64,000 nucleotides of DNA from Crocodylus rhombifer (taxonomy: Eukaryota > Chordata > Crocodylia > Crocodylidae): contig JAVSML010019225.1 in assembly GCA_038503035.1 (NCBI GenBank), positions 1-64,000 of the forward strand, read 5' to 3'. The notes under the pieces are model-generated. The model ran no database searches, was not told the origin of the DNA, and saw nothing but the letters and a program-made list of their open reading frames with translations. Both the position numbers and the translations under genes were made by a program. Of the stretch, positions 35,867 to 48,232 are shown one piece after another. Positions within the stretch are counted from its first letter, which is position 1. The number at the start of each line of letters is the position of its first letter.

Positions 35867-38800
35867 GCCACTATGCTTTAAACATAGGACTGGAAAAGAC
35901 CTCTCCTAGGCCATTGATTACAGCAGCTGGTGAAAAGTATGGCTGTTCACTTAAGTGTCATACATCAAAGGGGGCATGACACACTCTTAGGGTGGCCCCT
36001 GACACATCCCCAGCATACAGAATATCCACTTGCTAAAGGGTGGGACCACTGGCACTCCCGACCAATCAGTGGTGAGGGGAAGAGCTCTCTACCTCTTTGA
36101 CCAATCAGCAGCAAGGGGTGGGGGCACCAGGATCATCCACCTCCCTCCCTGGCTGGCTCAGAACCCTGTTCTTCCTGGCTGTGTACCACCCTAGCTCTAG
36201 GTACAGCCAGTAGAATCGTGAGGACAAATGACTGATGTGTATTTCCACCAATGAACTGAAAAACAGGACTTTTTGCAATGCATTCCTCATTCAGAAATGG
36301 ACGGGGACAAAGGCCTTAAAACAAGACAGTCTGGTATTAAACAGGACCAGTGACCACCCTGCATATTCTGGGATCTGTGTTGCCTTCCTTTTGCATTCTT
36401 GATGGAGTTGGTTTTGATCTTAAAATCCTTAAGCACAAGCAAACAAGCAAAATGAAACAAAAATCCTGCCTTAGAGACTGGCTCATTGCCTGGCCTACAT
36501 GGCCAGAGTTGCCAGCAGCAGAGACTCATCTGAAGTGCCCTGATTTTTTTTTATTTTTATTTTTTTTAAATTTTTTTAGCAAAAGAGCTGTGGCCTGGGT
36601 GTGTTTTTCCAGGTGCTCTTAACATTGGAATTTACTGCCTACCCACAAAGCCTGAAATAGCCCAGATTTGTTGAGCTCAGGTCTTATAGCAAGGCCCATC
36701 TATTTACCCAGGCTGTTGAGGAAAGGAGGGGCACAAGGAAGGCTGATATTTATAGGTGAACTGGACCACTCTTTTGGTTTGACTTCATTTCTTGATAGTT
36801 TTCCCAAGTAGGGATAAGTAAAAGCTTCTAGCTTATTTCTTAGACAAGTCTTATTTTAACTATGTCTAAAGGGCCTAGAGTCTGGATTAGGTGCTTTTTT
36901 ATACATACATGTATATAAAATAAAATAAACTTACAAATCAGTTGTCACTACTCACAATGCCACTCTGCCCATGATCTCTGCTTTTAGTTTCTGAAAAAAA
37001 GTTACTGTTTTGCTTAGTTGGTTAATGTCCATTGCTTGCAGGAAACAATTGAAATGCAAGAATGCTAACACTGAAAGGAACTTGGATAACAAAGGAGAAT
37101 TTCCAAGTTGGCCATTTTGGTATTCTTTTGTATTTGTAGTTGTTGTTGTTGTTAGGAGTCCTTCCTGTTATTGCTTATTGTGCATACCTAGCATTTGCAG
37201 TTTAAGGTTTCACTTTTTTGTTGTTAAAGATTCCTGGGCATATTCTGACAGGTTATCTAATGCGGCGGGCTTCACAAATACCTTAATTTATACATCACAT
37301 TTTCTACTAGGAATTTATGCTTCCAGTTTTTAAAGTTGTACCCAGGTTTATTGTGTTTTATTTTTTACATCTTGCCTACATTTTAGAGATTTGTAAAATA
37401 GCTTTGCAATAAAGCATCTGTTTAAAGAAGCATTTTTAGTAATTTCCAAACATGCTTATCCATTCAAGGGCAGCACATTTCTCAAATGCACAACCATGAT
37501 TAAATATAATCTTTTTATTTAAGATGCCAATTCAAATTGAACTGTGGGACTTTAAATAGAATTGCTATTGACATTGTTTCCCTTCATTTCATTTAAGTGT
37601 AAATTGGACGTATACACTAGAGAGTAAAGTTTAATTTATATTAATAACAGCATCTTTCAGCTAGAATGTAACCTAACGCTATAGAGTTGGGGGTGAGCTA
37701 GGAAGAGATTATTTTACTGAACAAGGTACAAAGATTCATCCTGATAGAAAGAAAAGTAACAAGAGTAAATGGAAGAAAAGAAAAACATGTAAATGGTGAT
37801 AAAGACTTACACTGAGGGGAGGATAGAAAGAGGTGGCAATTGGGAAAAGTGGGAAGAGATTGAGGTTTATTGCTAAATATGGAATAAAGCAAAGAAGAAA
37901 TTATTGAGGTCTGAAGAAAGGCAGTGACTCACCTACACAGAGGATGGGAGTTTGAGATGAGCTTGCAAGTGAGATGTGCAGGAAGTAGGTTAAATATGAA
38001 ATTAAAGTAAAATAAACTGGTAACAGGCATGTAAAAGTATCATCACAATTTTTTTCCCCCATTTTTAAAAGTTTTTATTTTGTTGTTTTGTGCTTTGCTT
38101 TGTGTGCAGCTTACATGATTTCTGGCAGTTTCACCTACAGACTTTGGAGTGTCTGGAGAGGGTGGTCACATCAGAAGAGGCTGAAATTTGCCTTCCACCT
38201 CTCCTACTTACTAATTGAAAGGGGGTAGCATCTGGAGTTAGAGTCTGGGGGGGTGGAGGTAATAATAATGGCATGGTGGAAACAGATGTCACGTTTGCAC
38301 CACCATAAAGATTTTTATGGTGGCACAAAAGCAAACAGCCTTCCATACTCCTTGTATTTGCCACAGATGCCCAAAATTTGTGGCCACCAAAATGTGTTAA
38401 TAGCTTCAGTGTATTGCCTGTGGTCTCCAGCCACCCTGGGCAGGTGCTCCTGGGGTGCCCAATCCTGTGTACCCTGAGAAATCACATGCAGGATCAGGCC
38501 CCTCAGGCCCCAGGAGTGCCTGCATGGCTTTCCCCTCTTAGAGATATTTGCCCCAGATAATCTCCTTGGTGCATCTATGTAAGCAGGGAAAGAGGGAGTT
38601 CCCAACCTAGAGACGTGCCTTAGCAATTGCCTGGAGTTCATCTCTGCAAGTGGGAAACGCCCCTTAAAGAAAATTTGGACCCTGGGGAATCTCTGAGACA
38701 CATTTCTAAGTGGGGAACATGTTGCCTGTTATCTCGCAGGATCAGGCCTGTGCCCAAAGTAGGACAATGGGTGATATTTTTCATCCAATGAAACAGATCA

Positions 38801-39030
38801 GCTGTGAAGGGAGACATCCTATCATAGCTGATCCACTTCATTTGGCAACATCTGTTTATACCCAGTGTCAAAAAAGCAACACAGTAGGGAGAAAAGGTTT
38901 TGGACTAAGCTCAGTGAGAATCAAGTTAAGTTTTCATGGTTTCAAAAATGTTCCTGTTTCTGCTCCACATGGTGATGAACCTGGGATCTTTGTAAGTTTT
39001 TCCCAAAACAAAAGGGATATGGACCCACTC
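35867..39030. other. Intron with weak relics
   Basis: 35,882-35,920 (ACATAGGACTGGAAAAGACC) may be a tiny CR1 tail. 38,220-38,760 has repeated GCAGGATCAGGCC text (38,490 and 38,737) suggesting an unclassified element. Otherwise nothing. Confidence 0.35.
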
Positions 39031-39160
39031 TGAAATAGCAGCTAGCCTGGTGGTCAGGCACTTGCTTAGAATGTAGGATGTAGAGGATCAGGAACCTGGA
39101 ACCATAACGTCCCACGTCCTTGGTGAGTGCCCTAGTCGCTAGGGTATTGGATGTCTCATT
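39031..39160 (+). mobile_element. tRNA-type SINE-like relic
   Basis: GCCTGGTGGTCAGGCACTTGC resembles a pol III A box, and GGATCAGGAACC downstream a degraded B box; then GTGAGTGCCCTAGTCGCTAGG repeats the head in complement. This layout occurs in reptilian tRNA-derived SINEs. It lies about 640 bp upstream of the WWTR1 exon. Identification is tentative. Confidence 0.35.
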
Positions 39161-39795
39161 TAAGTTGTCTCTTTCTTCTCCCTACTCTTTACCACTTAAA
39201 TATGGATATTTTTTCCCGATGAACATTCATCTAAATTGTTATGCATCACAAAGAAAATTCGTAGTTCCAATGAAAAACGTTCCCTGAAAAATATCTTGGT
39301 ACCACTATTCTTCACTGTCAAAAAGATGCATTTTTACCACCAGAAAACTTAACATTGTTTATAGCTATTTGACTGGAAATTTTAGAGAGAATGCAAGAAT
39401 CTAATATTTAATGTGATTTAGGTTGGAGAGGTAACATGGGTGAGAGAGCATAAGTTGGACTTTTCTAGTTACATAATGTGATTAAAAAAAAAAAAATCTG
39501 TTTCTTTTTTTCCACTAGGATAGATCCAAACAGAAAAATGTAAACAGTAAGCACAGATAATTAAATAACCTGCAGAGTGATCTGGAAGTGAAGGAGAACT
39601 GTTGACATCATTGTGAATGACACCATTTCACCATTAGGTGTTTACAAATGTGTTGAGGTTAAATTATAAGTCTGAACACATAAAAGATCTGAGAAATGAT
39701 TGTTTCCTCTTTATGGAATCTATGTTTTGATCATATGTATAGAATACTTGTGTATTTCTTTTTAAATGACTTTCCCTTTCTTTCCCATTTTGCAG

Positions 39796-39932
39796 TCATA
39801 TAGAAAAAATTACAACATGGCAAGACCCTCGAAAGACTATGAATCAGGCACTGAATCACATGAACCATCATTCTACAGCCACTTCCACACCAATGCCACA
39901 GAGATCAATGGCAATGTCCCAGCCAAATCTTG
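39796..39932 (+). CDS. WWTR1: WWTR1 (TAZ) internal coding exon: second half of WW domain
   Basis: The exon encodes part of TAZ, a transcriptional co-activator that shuttles between cytoplasm and nucleus, is held back by Hippo (LATS) signalling and drives TEAD target genes; its WW domain binds PPxY partners. The first base completes a split codon (an Asn AAT if the upstream exon ends in AA); 45 codons follow, starting HIEKITTWQDPRK, which holds the second WW tryptophan and the conserved QDPRK end. Residues after the WW domain (MNQ.LNHMN, then STP.PQRSMA.SQPNL) match TAZ and not YAP1, which continues MLSQMN. The last base begins the next codon. A pyrimidine-rich tract ending in CAG (39,793-39,795) precedes it and a strong GTGAGT donor (39,933-39,938) follows, so this is a spliced exon, not a retrocopy. 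Lengths and phases (1 + 135 + 1 bases) fit an internal exon. Neighbouring exons lie outside the window. Confidence 0.95.
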
Positions 39933-40737
39933 GTGAGTACTGGGTGTTATGTCCTACCTGAAAAAGCTTAGCGCTGGCTCTATTATCATCATTTCCCAGA
40001 GTACTTTTTGCTTTAGTGTACATAATAATAAACCTCAGTGATTCCATCACCAGGCCAGACAGCATATCCCCACATCTTCTATTGATAATTTCTCTTTTTA
40101 TAGTGTTAGGAGCCAGGAACAGTGCTATTAAAGATATGGTTCTGATATCTTCAGGAGGTGTTGTATTTTGGAACCAGCATGTTAAGTCACTGTTGTGTTA
40201 TCAAGGATGCAAAAATATATTTGCCCTCTATTTTTTAGTGCACATGTGCTATAAAATTACCCTGCACAAAATGCTAGAATGGTATTTGTCTTGAGCCTTT
40301 CTTCTTCTTGCTCAGGTCAAAGGTAGTTATGTGCCATTTATGTGCTACTTTATGCATAGTTATATATTTTTGTTTTGAAAATATCAAACTGATTGACACT
40401 AAGATACAAAGCAATGAATAAGAATGTTTTAGTTAAAATGCACATCATCTCAGGACTTTCACTAAATAATTTGGGTACTTAAATATCCTGGGTTTAGCAG
40501 AGCAGCTAAGTACATGTTTTAATTTGAACACATATTTAAGTTTCCTTGATTTTGCTGAATCTGGGCCTTTGCAAATGAAACCAGAATGGTTCTGAAAAGT
40601 CAAAAGAAGGAAATGGGGGAGGGGGGAACAAAAATTCCTTCCTTGTTGGAATGAATAGGGGGAAAAAAAATCCCTTCTTTATTTGACTGAATTCAGATTA
40701 ATTATTTAACTTGTATTTCACCTTTCCTTAGAGCAAT

Positions 40738-40947
40738 TGGGGCCAGACTTTTTGGCAGGAATGCCACAAAATATGCCCCATCCCCTTCCTAAGTGTGTCT
40801 CTAATCCTCTTCCTCTGGCTTGTCTGCTGTTCTGCTTTCTGCTCCCCCCCATTTGTCACTCTGCTGCCTGCTCTTTCCCTAGTCTCCATGTGCCATACAA
40901 GGAGACTGTCATGGCACGTGTGATGCAGATTGGCCATCCTTCTAGAG
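40738..40947. mobile_element. hAT MITE relic, same family as 26.5 kb
   Basis: It shares GGCAGGAATGCCA, CTGTTCTGCTTTCTGCTCC and GATTGGCCATCCTT with the 26,508-26,700 copy in the same order and orientation. The ends are eroded. Confidence 0.55.
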
Positions 40948-43900
40948 CACCCTAAAGGCCTAGATAGTAGTATTTTCAATATAGTTCAGCTGGAAGGAGT
41001 CTTAAGACTGCCAACAGTCACCTGTGGAAGCAATATGAAAGATATAGTTTTGTATATAGTTACTTTTATGCTGGGTTTTTGAAGAATACTTTACTTATGA
41101 CCAGCCCATGAGGCAAACCATCCCCTATGCTCTTTCCATTTGCTTTTTCCCCCTCAACAACTGTGATTGCTTCGGTATTTACAATACAAAGCTGTTAGTT
41201 ATGCTGTATGAATCACTGGACAGTAGCAGATGTATTGCAAGAATGGATTTCTGAAGATGAAACCTGAGTCAGCTCCAAAAGGCTGGGGTGTACTTTACTA
41301 CATAGCAATAGCAACATGTAGCTATTTCGAATTACAGCTGCCTGTAGTTCACTCTGTTTATAACAATGTTAAAATACAGACTCAAAGATAAAAAGTTATT
41401 CTTTGCTCAGTCTAACATCTCATCTGATGTTGGCAACTTTATTTCCTATACATTAAAAAAGGGAAGAAACCCATTACCACAACTGTTTAAAGCCAGGTAT
41501 CCTTCCAGTGCTGGTAAATAATTGTTTAGACGGAGGGGAAAAAACCCTCAAAACAAAGACACCTTAAAGTTTGTGGGGCAAGTTCTAGATGTAGATGAGA
41601 GGAATTAGAAATAAAAGCCAGGTGGTGTTCTGACCCATCTGGTTTTAATAACAAGTTATTCTCGAAGGGACTAGGACCTGAGGAAATGACAGTATGAGTC
41701 ACATTTTATCAATGAAGCCTTTCCACTGACTTTGATACCTGTGAATATGCCCTTGAATTGCCTCAGGTACACGTTACATTTATTTAGCAACCCCTACCCC
41801 ACATACCATTTCACAGGAGGGACCACATATTTCTTCCAAGTTTGTGCAGCACCTAGCGCTGTGGCATCTTCCCTCTGTTCATGACTGGGGTTACTAGGCT
41901 CTACCACAATACAAGTAGTAAGAAATTTCCACAGTGTCTAATATTTACTTAATCAAAGGGGTCATTTGTGCAAGATCATTCCTCAGCCCAAGTTGTTGGG
42001 CCTTTTTTGGTCCTATTACTTTTTGGAGGGATGGTCTGGGAGTACTTGTGGCTACACAGTATTATTTTAGTTTTCTGTCATAAGCTCTGCTGCATCACAG
42101 TTTCTGGCATTGATCCAAACCACTGAAATGTACAAGTTAAAAACCTTAATGAGAAAAGGGTGTTGACTTGGAAAATAAGACCTGGAGCATCACTTTATTT
42201 ATAAACAAAAATAAAAATAATTCCGTTTTAGTAGAGCAAAAACTGTTCATATTCACAAAGATTGCAAGATTGTGGTTTAAAAAAACATTTAAACTTTCAT
42301 CTTATCTGCAACAGTATCCTCTGGCTACTGTATGTGACAGTTCAAAGTGCACAGGACCAGTTTCCAGTTCCTTATCATGATCACTCTATTTTTGAAATTA
42401 TTTTTGCCAAACGAAAGTGACACATCGTTTTGCTATTTTGTCATATTGCCAGTGTTATCCTAAAACCTTCTCTACTGAGTTCACGTTAGACATTTAAGTG
42501 ATCCTTTTGTTGGAATAGTGCTCAGGCCCCTGAGCCAGAAGCTATTGTGCCAACATCTACCAGACATCACAGGAAAAATGAAAACTGGATAGCAAGTTAA
42601 ACCACCCTTCTGGTAGTGGTTGGTTCAGAACCCTTTAGTAAAAGCAGTCTACACCTCTGTCTGTTGCCCGAGCATTTTTCTGTACTGTAGAAATTAAAAG
42701 AGATATTTTTCTTTTGAAGATGTGCCACCTACTAGGAAGGTTTTTAAATATTCCAGGTCTGAGTCCTGGTCTGCACTTCCAATGACTAACATATGTGTTT
42801 TTCTTGCTAGGCTTGTGATGAGATGGAAAATATAGTCTGTTCCGTACAACTTGTTGCATTAGTATAACTTTCCCTCAACTATGTTTGCTGGGAAGTATTG
42901 AAAGGCACTTTTAAACATTATATCAAAAGTAAATAGTGTTCCAAATTGATACCACATCCTAATATGTGTGTGGCTGAGAAGGTAGAAAAACCTATAGTGA
43001 AAGTTCATTAAAATTCACAGATTTATATTAAGGAATGTGGGTTTTTTCTTTTCTACTCTTGTTTTTCTGATTCTGGTAAATTTATGAAGGCTTCTTATAA
43101 CTTTTACCAGTTCTGTTTTTTTTAAATGATATGTAATACAGAAATCAGAAGGTATTTCTCGCTGTGGTATCTTGTTTATAGTAGACTTCTACCGCTGACT
43201 TGTATGAAGTTAGGTGAGATTTCTGCTTTCAGTTATATCCATGAAGATCCACTAAAGTAGTTGGGTGAGAACAGAATATGAACCCTAGATCTTTAAATCA
43301 GTGTTGTTGGCTAACAAATGTTGAGATACTGTCAATTTTAAATCCCCCTCTCATTCATTTCTCCAAAAGTATTAGTTTCTGACCATACAAAGAAGTGGAC
43401 TATTTTAGTAAGTGAAGCCTTCTGAGATGAAGACCTTTCTGCTAGAAGTGGAACAGAGGAAATGACCTTTCTCCTGAAGGAGGGAAGCATAGTACTGTCT
43501 TTTCAGAAACATTAGATGCATGTGATTTTGCTTAATGCTGGATCTGCATATGGATCCATTTTCTATTTAACCTGACCTGTATGAATCTGTGCTCATCCCC
43601 AGGTGCCTGAAGAAAAAAATTAATAAAGTGGACTAAAATGGAGTCAGTCTCCCTTAAACCTATGCATTATAATACTTTTTGGGGGACCGGAGAGCCTTCT
43701 CTTATCAGTTAGCATCCATCTTTGTATAGACTTTGTATGCCTTTCTTGTTAAGTACATTTTACTTACGTGAATTAGTAATATTAACTTGTGTGCACAGCT
43801 CATAGAGATCGTACTTGATTTTTAGGATCTATTTCTAAATGGCTTGTGAAAGGTTAATAAATTACTAATAGATGGTTAATCATTATGGAGTGTTACAAAC

Positions 43901-45310
43901 TCCAGCAGATCAATAGCTCATGTCTGTAATACATGTTATAGCTACTATTCCATTTATAAATGTTTTTATAAACAATTTATGAATGGAACATTGATATAAA
44001 GAGTAACCCACGCATAAATATGTCAAATTCAGGGTTGTAAAGAAACATTGTTCTACAGTGGCTTTAATGGCAGTCACTGGAATAAGAAGGTTTCTATGGA
44101 TTGTTTTGTGCTAAAGAAAAAACAGACCCTTAGGAGAAAGTTTAATTCATGTCTGCAAGAAATTAATTGAACACTGATAGATCATCAGGTCTCCACTTGG
44201 TATGACATATATACTGTGCCTGTGCAATATACACAATCATGTAGATTTTTACCTTGCCTTATTTAGGGCTACCTGCCTGAAACCATTTGGGTGATCATGT
44301 CCAGCTGTTGAGGATAATCTGGCCTTAATTAAATGTTAAGGTTCATTATTATCCAGTTGTTTTGTTTTGGAAGTAATGAAAGCATACCCAAGTCCAAGTA
44401 TTTGCTTTTTTTTTTTTTTTTTTTTTTTTATATAACTCAGTTTGTGTTTCTAAGTCTCAGTAGCATCTGCTTAGAAAAATGCTAACAGCAAATTAGGCCT
44501 CATTGCAAAGAAGTTAGTGGAACTGCTCATACCTCTGAGCATGCATCTTTATACTTTCAGTTTAAGGATGCAGCTTTACTACAGACCCTAAATGGGTGTG
44601 GAATATAAAGCAAGACTCTCTTTCTGTCTTTTAATATCTTGTTTAACATGTTTTCATTCATCCTTCCACAAATGTTTAGAGATCTCATAATGAACCACAA
44701 CAAATGGTGCTATTCAGTTACCTTTTAAAATTGTCAAAGGAATTTGAAAAGGAGTTATTGAAAGATTACACTGCATTTCATGAGGTTCAGGTATTGGAGC
44801 ATGGGCTTCCCCTAACCTCTTTGACCCTGTTCAAGACAAGAATCACAACAATTCGGACACAATACATTGTCATTTGTTTTCTGCTATTACATAAACTAGG
44901 CCACAGGCAGCCCATAACAAGTTAAGTTGTGGCCCTCAAGCCTTTGCTCAGCTGTTGCTCCCCCAACCATCACTCTGACTGCAATGGGGTAGGGCAAGCA
45001 AGTGCAGTACAGCCTTGCACAGTTCAGGTCAAAGAGCTGAGGGTGATCCTGTGCAGTGCGCAATGAGGAAGTGCATGCAGTCTAGTGGGGGGGGGAGGAA
45101 CCACATGGTTATGTGATATAATGGTGGGGGAAATGGCCCATGCAGTGTTGGGAGTGGGGTATCTGTATGTTATGGGGACTGAAAGGCCCACAGCTGTGCA
45201 GCTCCTGCTGCTGTGGCCTCCAGGGCATTCAGCCTCCACTTAGAATTTGGACCGCCCTGGCACAAACCAGAAATATATTTTCAGAATCGTTTTATCATCC
45301 AAGAAATATT
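40948..45310. other. AT-rich intron, nothing coding recognised
   Basis: About 4.4 kb. A GC-richer piece at 44,895-45,245 looks like transposon interior, but no ends were found. A poly-T tract is listed separately. Confidence 0.4.
44406..44429. repeat. Poly-T tract, 24 bases
   Basis: Uninterrupted T24 followed by ATATAA. It could be the A-tail of an antisense retrotransposed sequence, but no parent was recognised beside it. Confidence 0.85.
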
Positions 45311-45319
45311 GCTTACAAG

Positions 45320-46466
45320 CAGGGGTGGGCAAAATGGCAGATCTGGCTGGTGGCAGGACTCCATTTCCTAGCAGCCTCTGCCTGCATGGCTGGGGGCCAG
45401 TTTCCATAGAGACTGCAGCAGCTGCACTGTGATAGCACAAAGCCAGGGCTTCCATGGAGACCGGCTTCAGCAATGCTGGCAGGGCACGCAGCAGGGTGCG
45501 GAGCTGCTCCAGAGCCGGGCTGGGATCTTGTGACAGTGACAGCATGGTCCAGAGGTGGGACAGACCTGCAATCTGCATCCTGCATGCTCTGGGCAGGGTT
45601 GTGCAGGCAGCATATCAAGGCTATCAAGGCTCTGCCCCAGATTCTTGCATTGGTGACAGCATGGTCTGAAGTCAGGGCAGAGTCAGTCTGCTGCCTGCAT
45701 ACCCCTGCCCAGACCATGCAGGCTGCAGATCGCAGCTCTGCCCTGGCTCTGGATCATGATATCACTGCTGCAAGATCCCAGCCCAGCTCTGGAGCAGCTC
45801 CCTGCCCTGCCACATGCCCTACCAGCAGGGGCAGCGCTAGGGAGGGGCTTGAGAGGGGGAGGGGGCTATAGCCAGGACTGTCTCTGGGTGGGGGGCACAA
45901 ATTGGGGCAACTGCCCTGGGCCCCATGCTTTGTGGGGCTCTGCAGAGCTGGGCAGAGAGGCCACAGCTGTAGTTTAGCCCATCTTCCCGTCTGGTGGTTA
46001 GACGGCTCTTTGCTTGTTCCAGCCACCACCCATCCCACTGCATCTGGTGTGCATTCGCTCCCTGGTGTAAGTGTGCTATGGGACAGGGATGAGGACCCTG
46101 GGCCTCATGCCCTGCTGGGATCATCTCTGGCTATAGCTGCCCCAGAATTCCCCATAGCCTCCCCATAGCCACTCCTCCCAGTGCTGCCACTACTGCCCAC
46201 CCTGTGCAGGCGGCAGCAGCTGAGCCCACCCTGCTCCCAGCCACAGCACAGCCCCCCGCTCCCCAAGAAGAGGCTGGCACCACTGCTGCCTGCCAGCACT
46301 GTGGGGGCCAGTCTCCACAGAAATCCCAGCCCTGTGCTATGAAGCGGGACTGCTGCTGCTAGGATCTCCATGGAAACTGGCCCCAGCCCTGTGGGCAGGG
46401 GCTGCTGGGAAATGGAGTCCACTGCCAGCTGGATCCAACCCATGGGCCAGACTTTGCCCACCCCTG
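45320..46466. mobile_element. hAT-type DNA transposon, 1.15 kb, perfect TIRs and TSD
   Basis: Both ends read CAGGGGTGGGCAAA inward (left from 45,320, right reverse complement from 46,466). The flanks share a 9-bp direct repeat GCTTACAAG (45,311-45,319 and 46,467-46,475), consistent with an 8-bp hAT duplication plus one chance match. The right subterminal region has the familiar hAT wording GATCCAACCCATGGGCC. No transposase is encoded. The GC-rich interior contains a long palindrome (45,473-45,832); open frames there are compositional. Confidence 0.88.
45473..45832. repeat. Long imperfect palindrome inside the 45.3-kb hAT
   Basis: From the centre near 45,655 outward the two sides are reverse complements over about 170 bases each. 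Examples: GGAGCTGCTCCAGAGCC (left, about 45,499) against its counterpart near 45,790; GGGATCTTG on the left at about 45,522 and CAAGATCCC on the right at about 45,772; CTCTGGGCAGGG against CCCTGCCCAGAC. A transcript in either direction would fold into a hairpin. Confidence 0.75.
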
Positions 46467-47009
46467 GCTTACAAGGTTCAGAATTGTCCAGTTAAAATTA
46501 AGACATCAGTTTATCCTCGGTAGAAGATGACCACTTCCCTAGGACTTCTAGCTTCCACAGTGCTCTCCAGATAAAAACTATTTCTCGTACATGAATAGTT
46601 TTGAATCTATAAGGGTAGAATTCCTAAGTGGCGCTGAGCCGCTCCGGCTTTGGAACTTTTGTCAATGTGAATCTGAAGGGCGCTGGAAGGGCTCTCTCCA
46701 GGAGAGACTGGCTGATGGAATAGCCCATCAATCAGCTGCTTGTACAGTTCACTAAGTCATAACTTCCCAGGGATGTTTTCAGACCTTTTGTTTGATGTAT
46801 GCCTTGGATTTCCTGTTAAGTTACTCCTGTACGGTGTTTGAAGTTCTGTTACTGTGTGTAGTCTTTTCTTCCTCTATTTCCTGTTGAAAGTGAAATATGT
46901 GTTTTTTTTTCAGCTGTCCATCTACCATAAATCTCAGTGTATGTTGCTAGTTGGCAGTGACTGGTGAAAGCTGCTGTGTCCTACTTTTCTCCGTGTAATT
47001 CTTAATGAG

Positions 47010-48224
47010 CGCGGATCCGGGTTTTCCATTTCCCATGGGAAATATGGAGTAAACTGGATTTTACCAGAGGCAAATGTGGATTTATCATTTTACCAGAGAA
47101 ACCCACAGATTTTGCAGTTTTGCAATATGCTCTCTGCAGGCTGGCATAGTGCCGCCCCCTCCCCCCCAAGCTGGGGCTGCTACCCAGCTGGGCAGTGCTT
47201 GGGGCTGGGGGCCCGGGGCTGTAATGCACAGCTGCAGGGCCCCAGCTGGGAGCAGGATGGGGCTGTGGGCGCCTCATCCAGGAGGTGGGAGGGGGTGGGG
47301 TTGGCTCCTTGCTGCTGTGTGCAGTCCTAGGGGGGACTCCATGCAGGGGGGACCGACACCCTGCAGGTCTGTGTGCAGGGGGATGGGAGTGGGTGTGGGC
47401 TGTGCACTGTGGCTCCAGCCCTGCTGCCCTACTCTGGGGCCTTGGCAGCCCAGCAGGCGTGACCCAGCAGTGCAGGGCACAGCATGGCTGCGCAGAGCAG
47501 CTGCTCACTACTGCGAGCTCTGTGCTGCCCTGGCAATGCATCCCCTGCATGCGTGTCAGCCTGAGTCTCGAACATTATGGAATCCTCACTGCAGCTGCTC
47601 ACGCAAGGGGCGCGTCGCCAGGGCAGTGCGAAGGTGGTGGTGGCAAGCAGCCCTGCACCTTTCCTGCATGGCAGCTCACAGCCCTGCAGCACCAGGTCAC
47701 ACCGTGCTGCAGAGGCCCAGAGAGAGGAGAGCAGGGTGGGATCCTGCAGTGCACAGCCTGTGCCCACCCCCATCCCCACCCCATGCACGGATCTGGGGTG
47801 CATGGGTCCCCCTGCCTCCCAGGAGTGGGGAACCACCCCTTTCCTCCTCCCCCCCCAGTCTGCAGGCAGTAGGGGGGAGCTAATCTCTGCTCTGTTGCAG
47901 CAGCCACTGCTTCCTGATGGGGGCAGGGGGCTGCAGAACAGTGTCCCTGGCCCCATAGCCCTGGCAGCTGGGGGCCCCCTCCAGCAGGGCTGGGGGAGTA
48001 GGGGCTGTGGGGACTATGGGGGGGGGGTGAAGTGAGAGGCACCGGCAGGGCCAGGGGCTATGGGTGAGGAGTGAGGGACACCAGCAGGTCTGTGGGGGGG
48101 TCTTTAGTTTTAATCACGGATTTTGGGGGTTTTATTAGAGAATTTGCAATTTTTATCTCAATTTTTATTCTCACAAGAGAATTTATGATTTTTTTTTTTT
48201 AATCAGGGAAAACCGGGATTCCTG
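47010..48224. mobile_element. hAT-type DNA transposon, 1.2 kb, with GC-rich core
   Basis: Terminal repeats match at 14 of 18 positions: CGCGGATCCGGGTTTTCC on the left and CAGGAATCCCGGTTTTCC (reverse complement) on the right. Flanking 8-bp duplications TTAATGAG (47,002-47,009) and TTGATGAG (48,225-48,232) differ at one base. AT-rich subterminal arms (ACCAGAG/TTATTAGAG motifs) surround a GC-rich centre that has its own inverted repeat. The centre resembles that of the 17.2-18.3 kb block. No transposase is visible. Confidence 0.82.
47380..47790. repeat. Imperfect inverted repeat inside the 47.0-kb hAT
   Basis: Left arm about 47,380-47,545 (GGCTGTGCACTGTGG, GGGGCCTTGGCAGC, GTGACCCAGCAGTGCAGGGC) matches the reverse complement of 47,610-47,790 (GGCTGTGCACTGCAGG, TGGGCCTCTGCAGC, GTGACCTGGTGCTGCAGGGC). 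The loop is centred near 47,575. Confidence 0.65.
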
Positions 48225-48232
48225 TTGATGAG

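Larger units (their letters stand above)
1..39795 (+). other. WWTR1: WWTR1 intron upstream of the exon (partial)
   Basis: By position this is the intron between the exon carrying the TAZ N-terminus and first half of the WW domain, which lies before base 1, and the exon at 39,796. It is at least 39.8 kb. The 3' end shows a normal acceptor: a T/C-rich run from about 39,757 and CAG at 39,793-39,795. Its content is overwhelmingly transposon-derived plus AT-rich unique sequence. I found no further exon in either strand. Confidence 0.8.

Noticed and set aside
39796..39932. Alternative assignment to YAP1
   Set aside because: The post-WW sequence MNQxLNHMN and PQRSMA fits TAZ; YAP1 has HIDQTTTWQDPRKAMLSQM.
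47002..48042. Open frames of 147-269 codons on both strands
   Set aside because: They lie wholly inside a bounded hAT element; frames coexist on both strands and none resembles a transposase.
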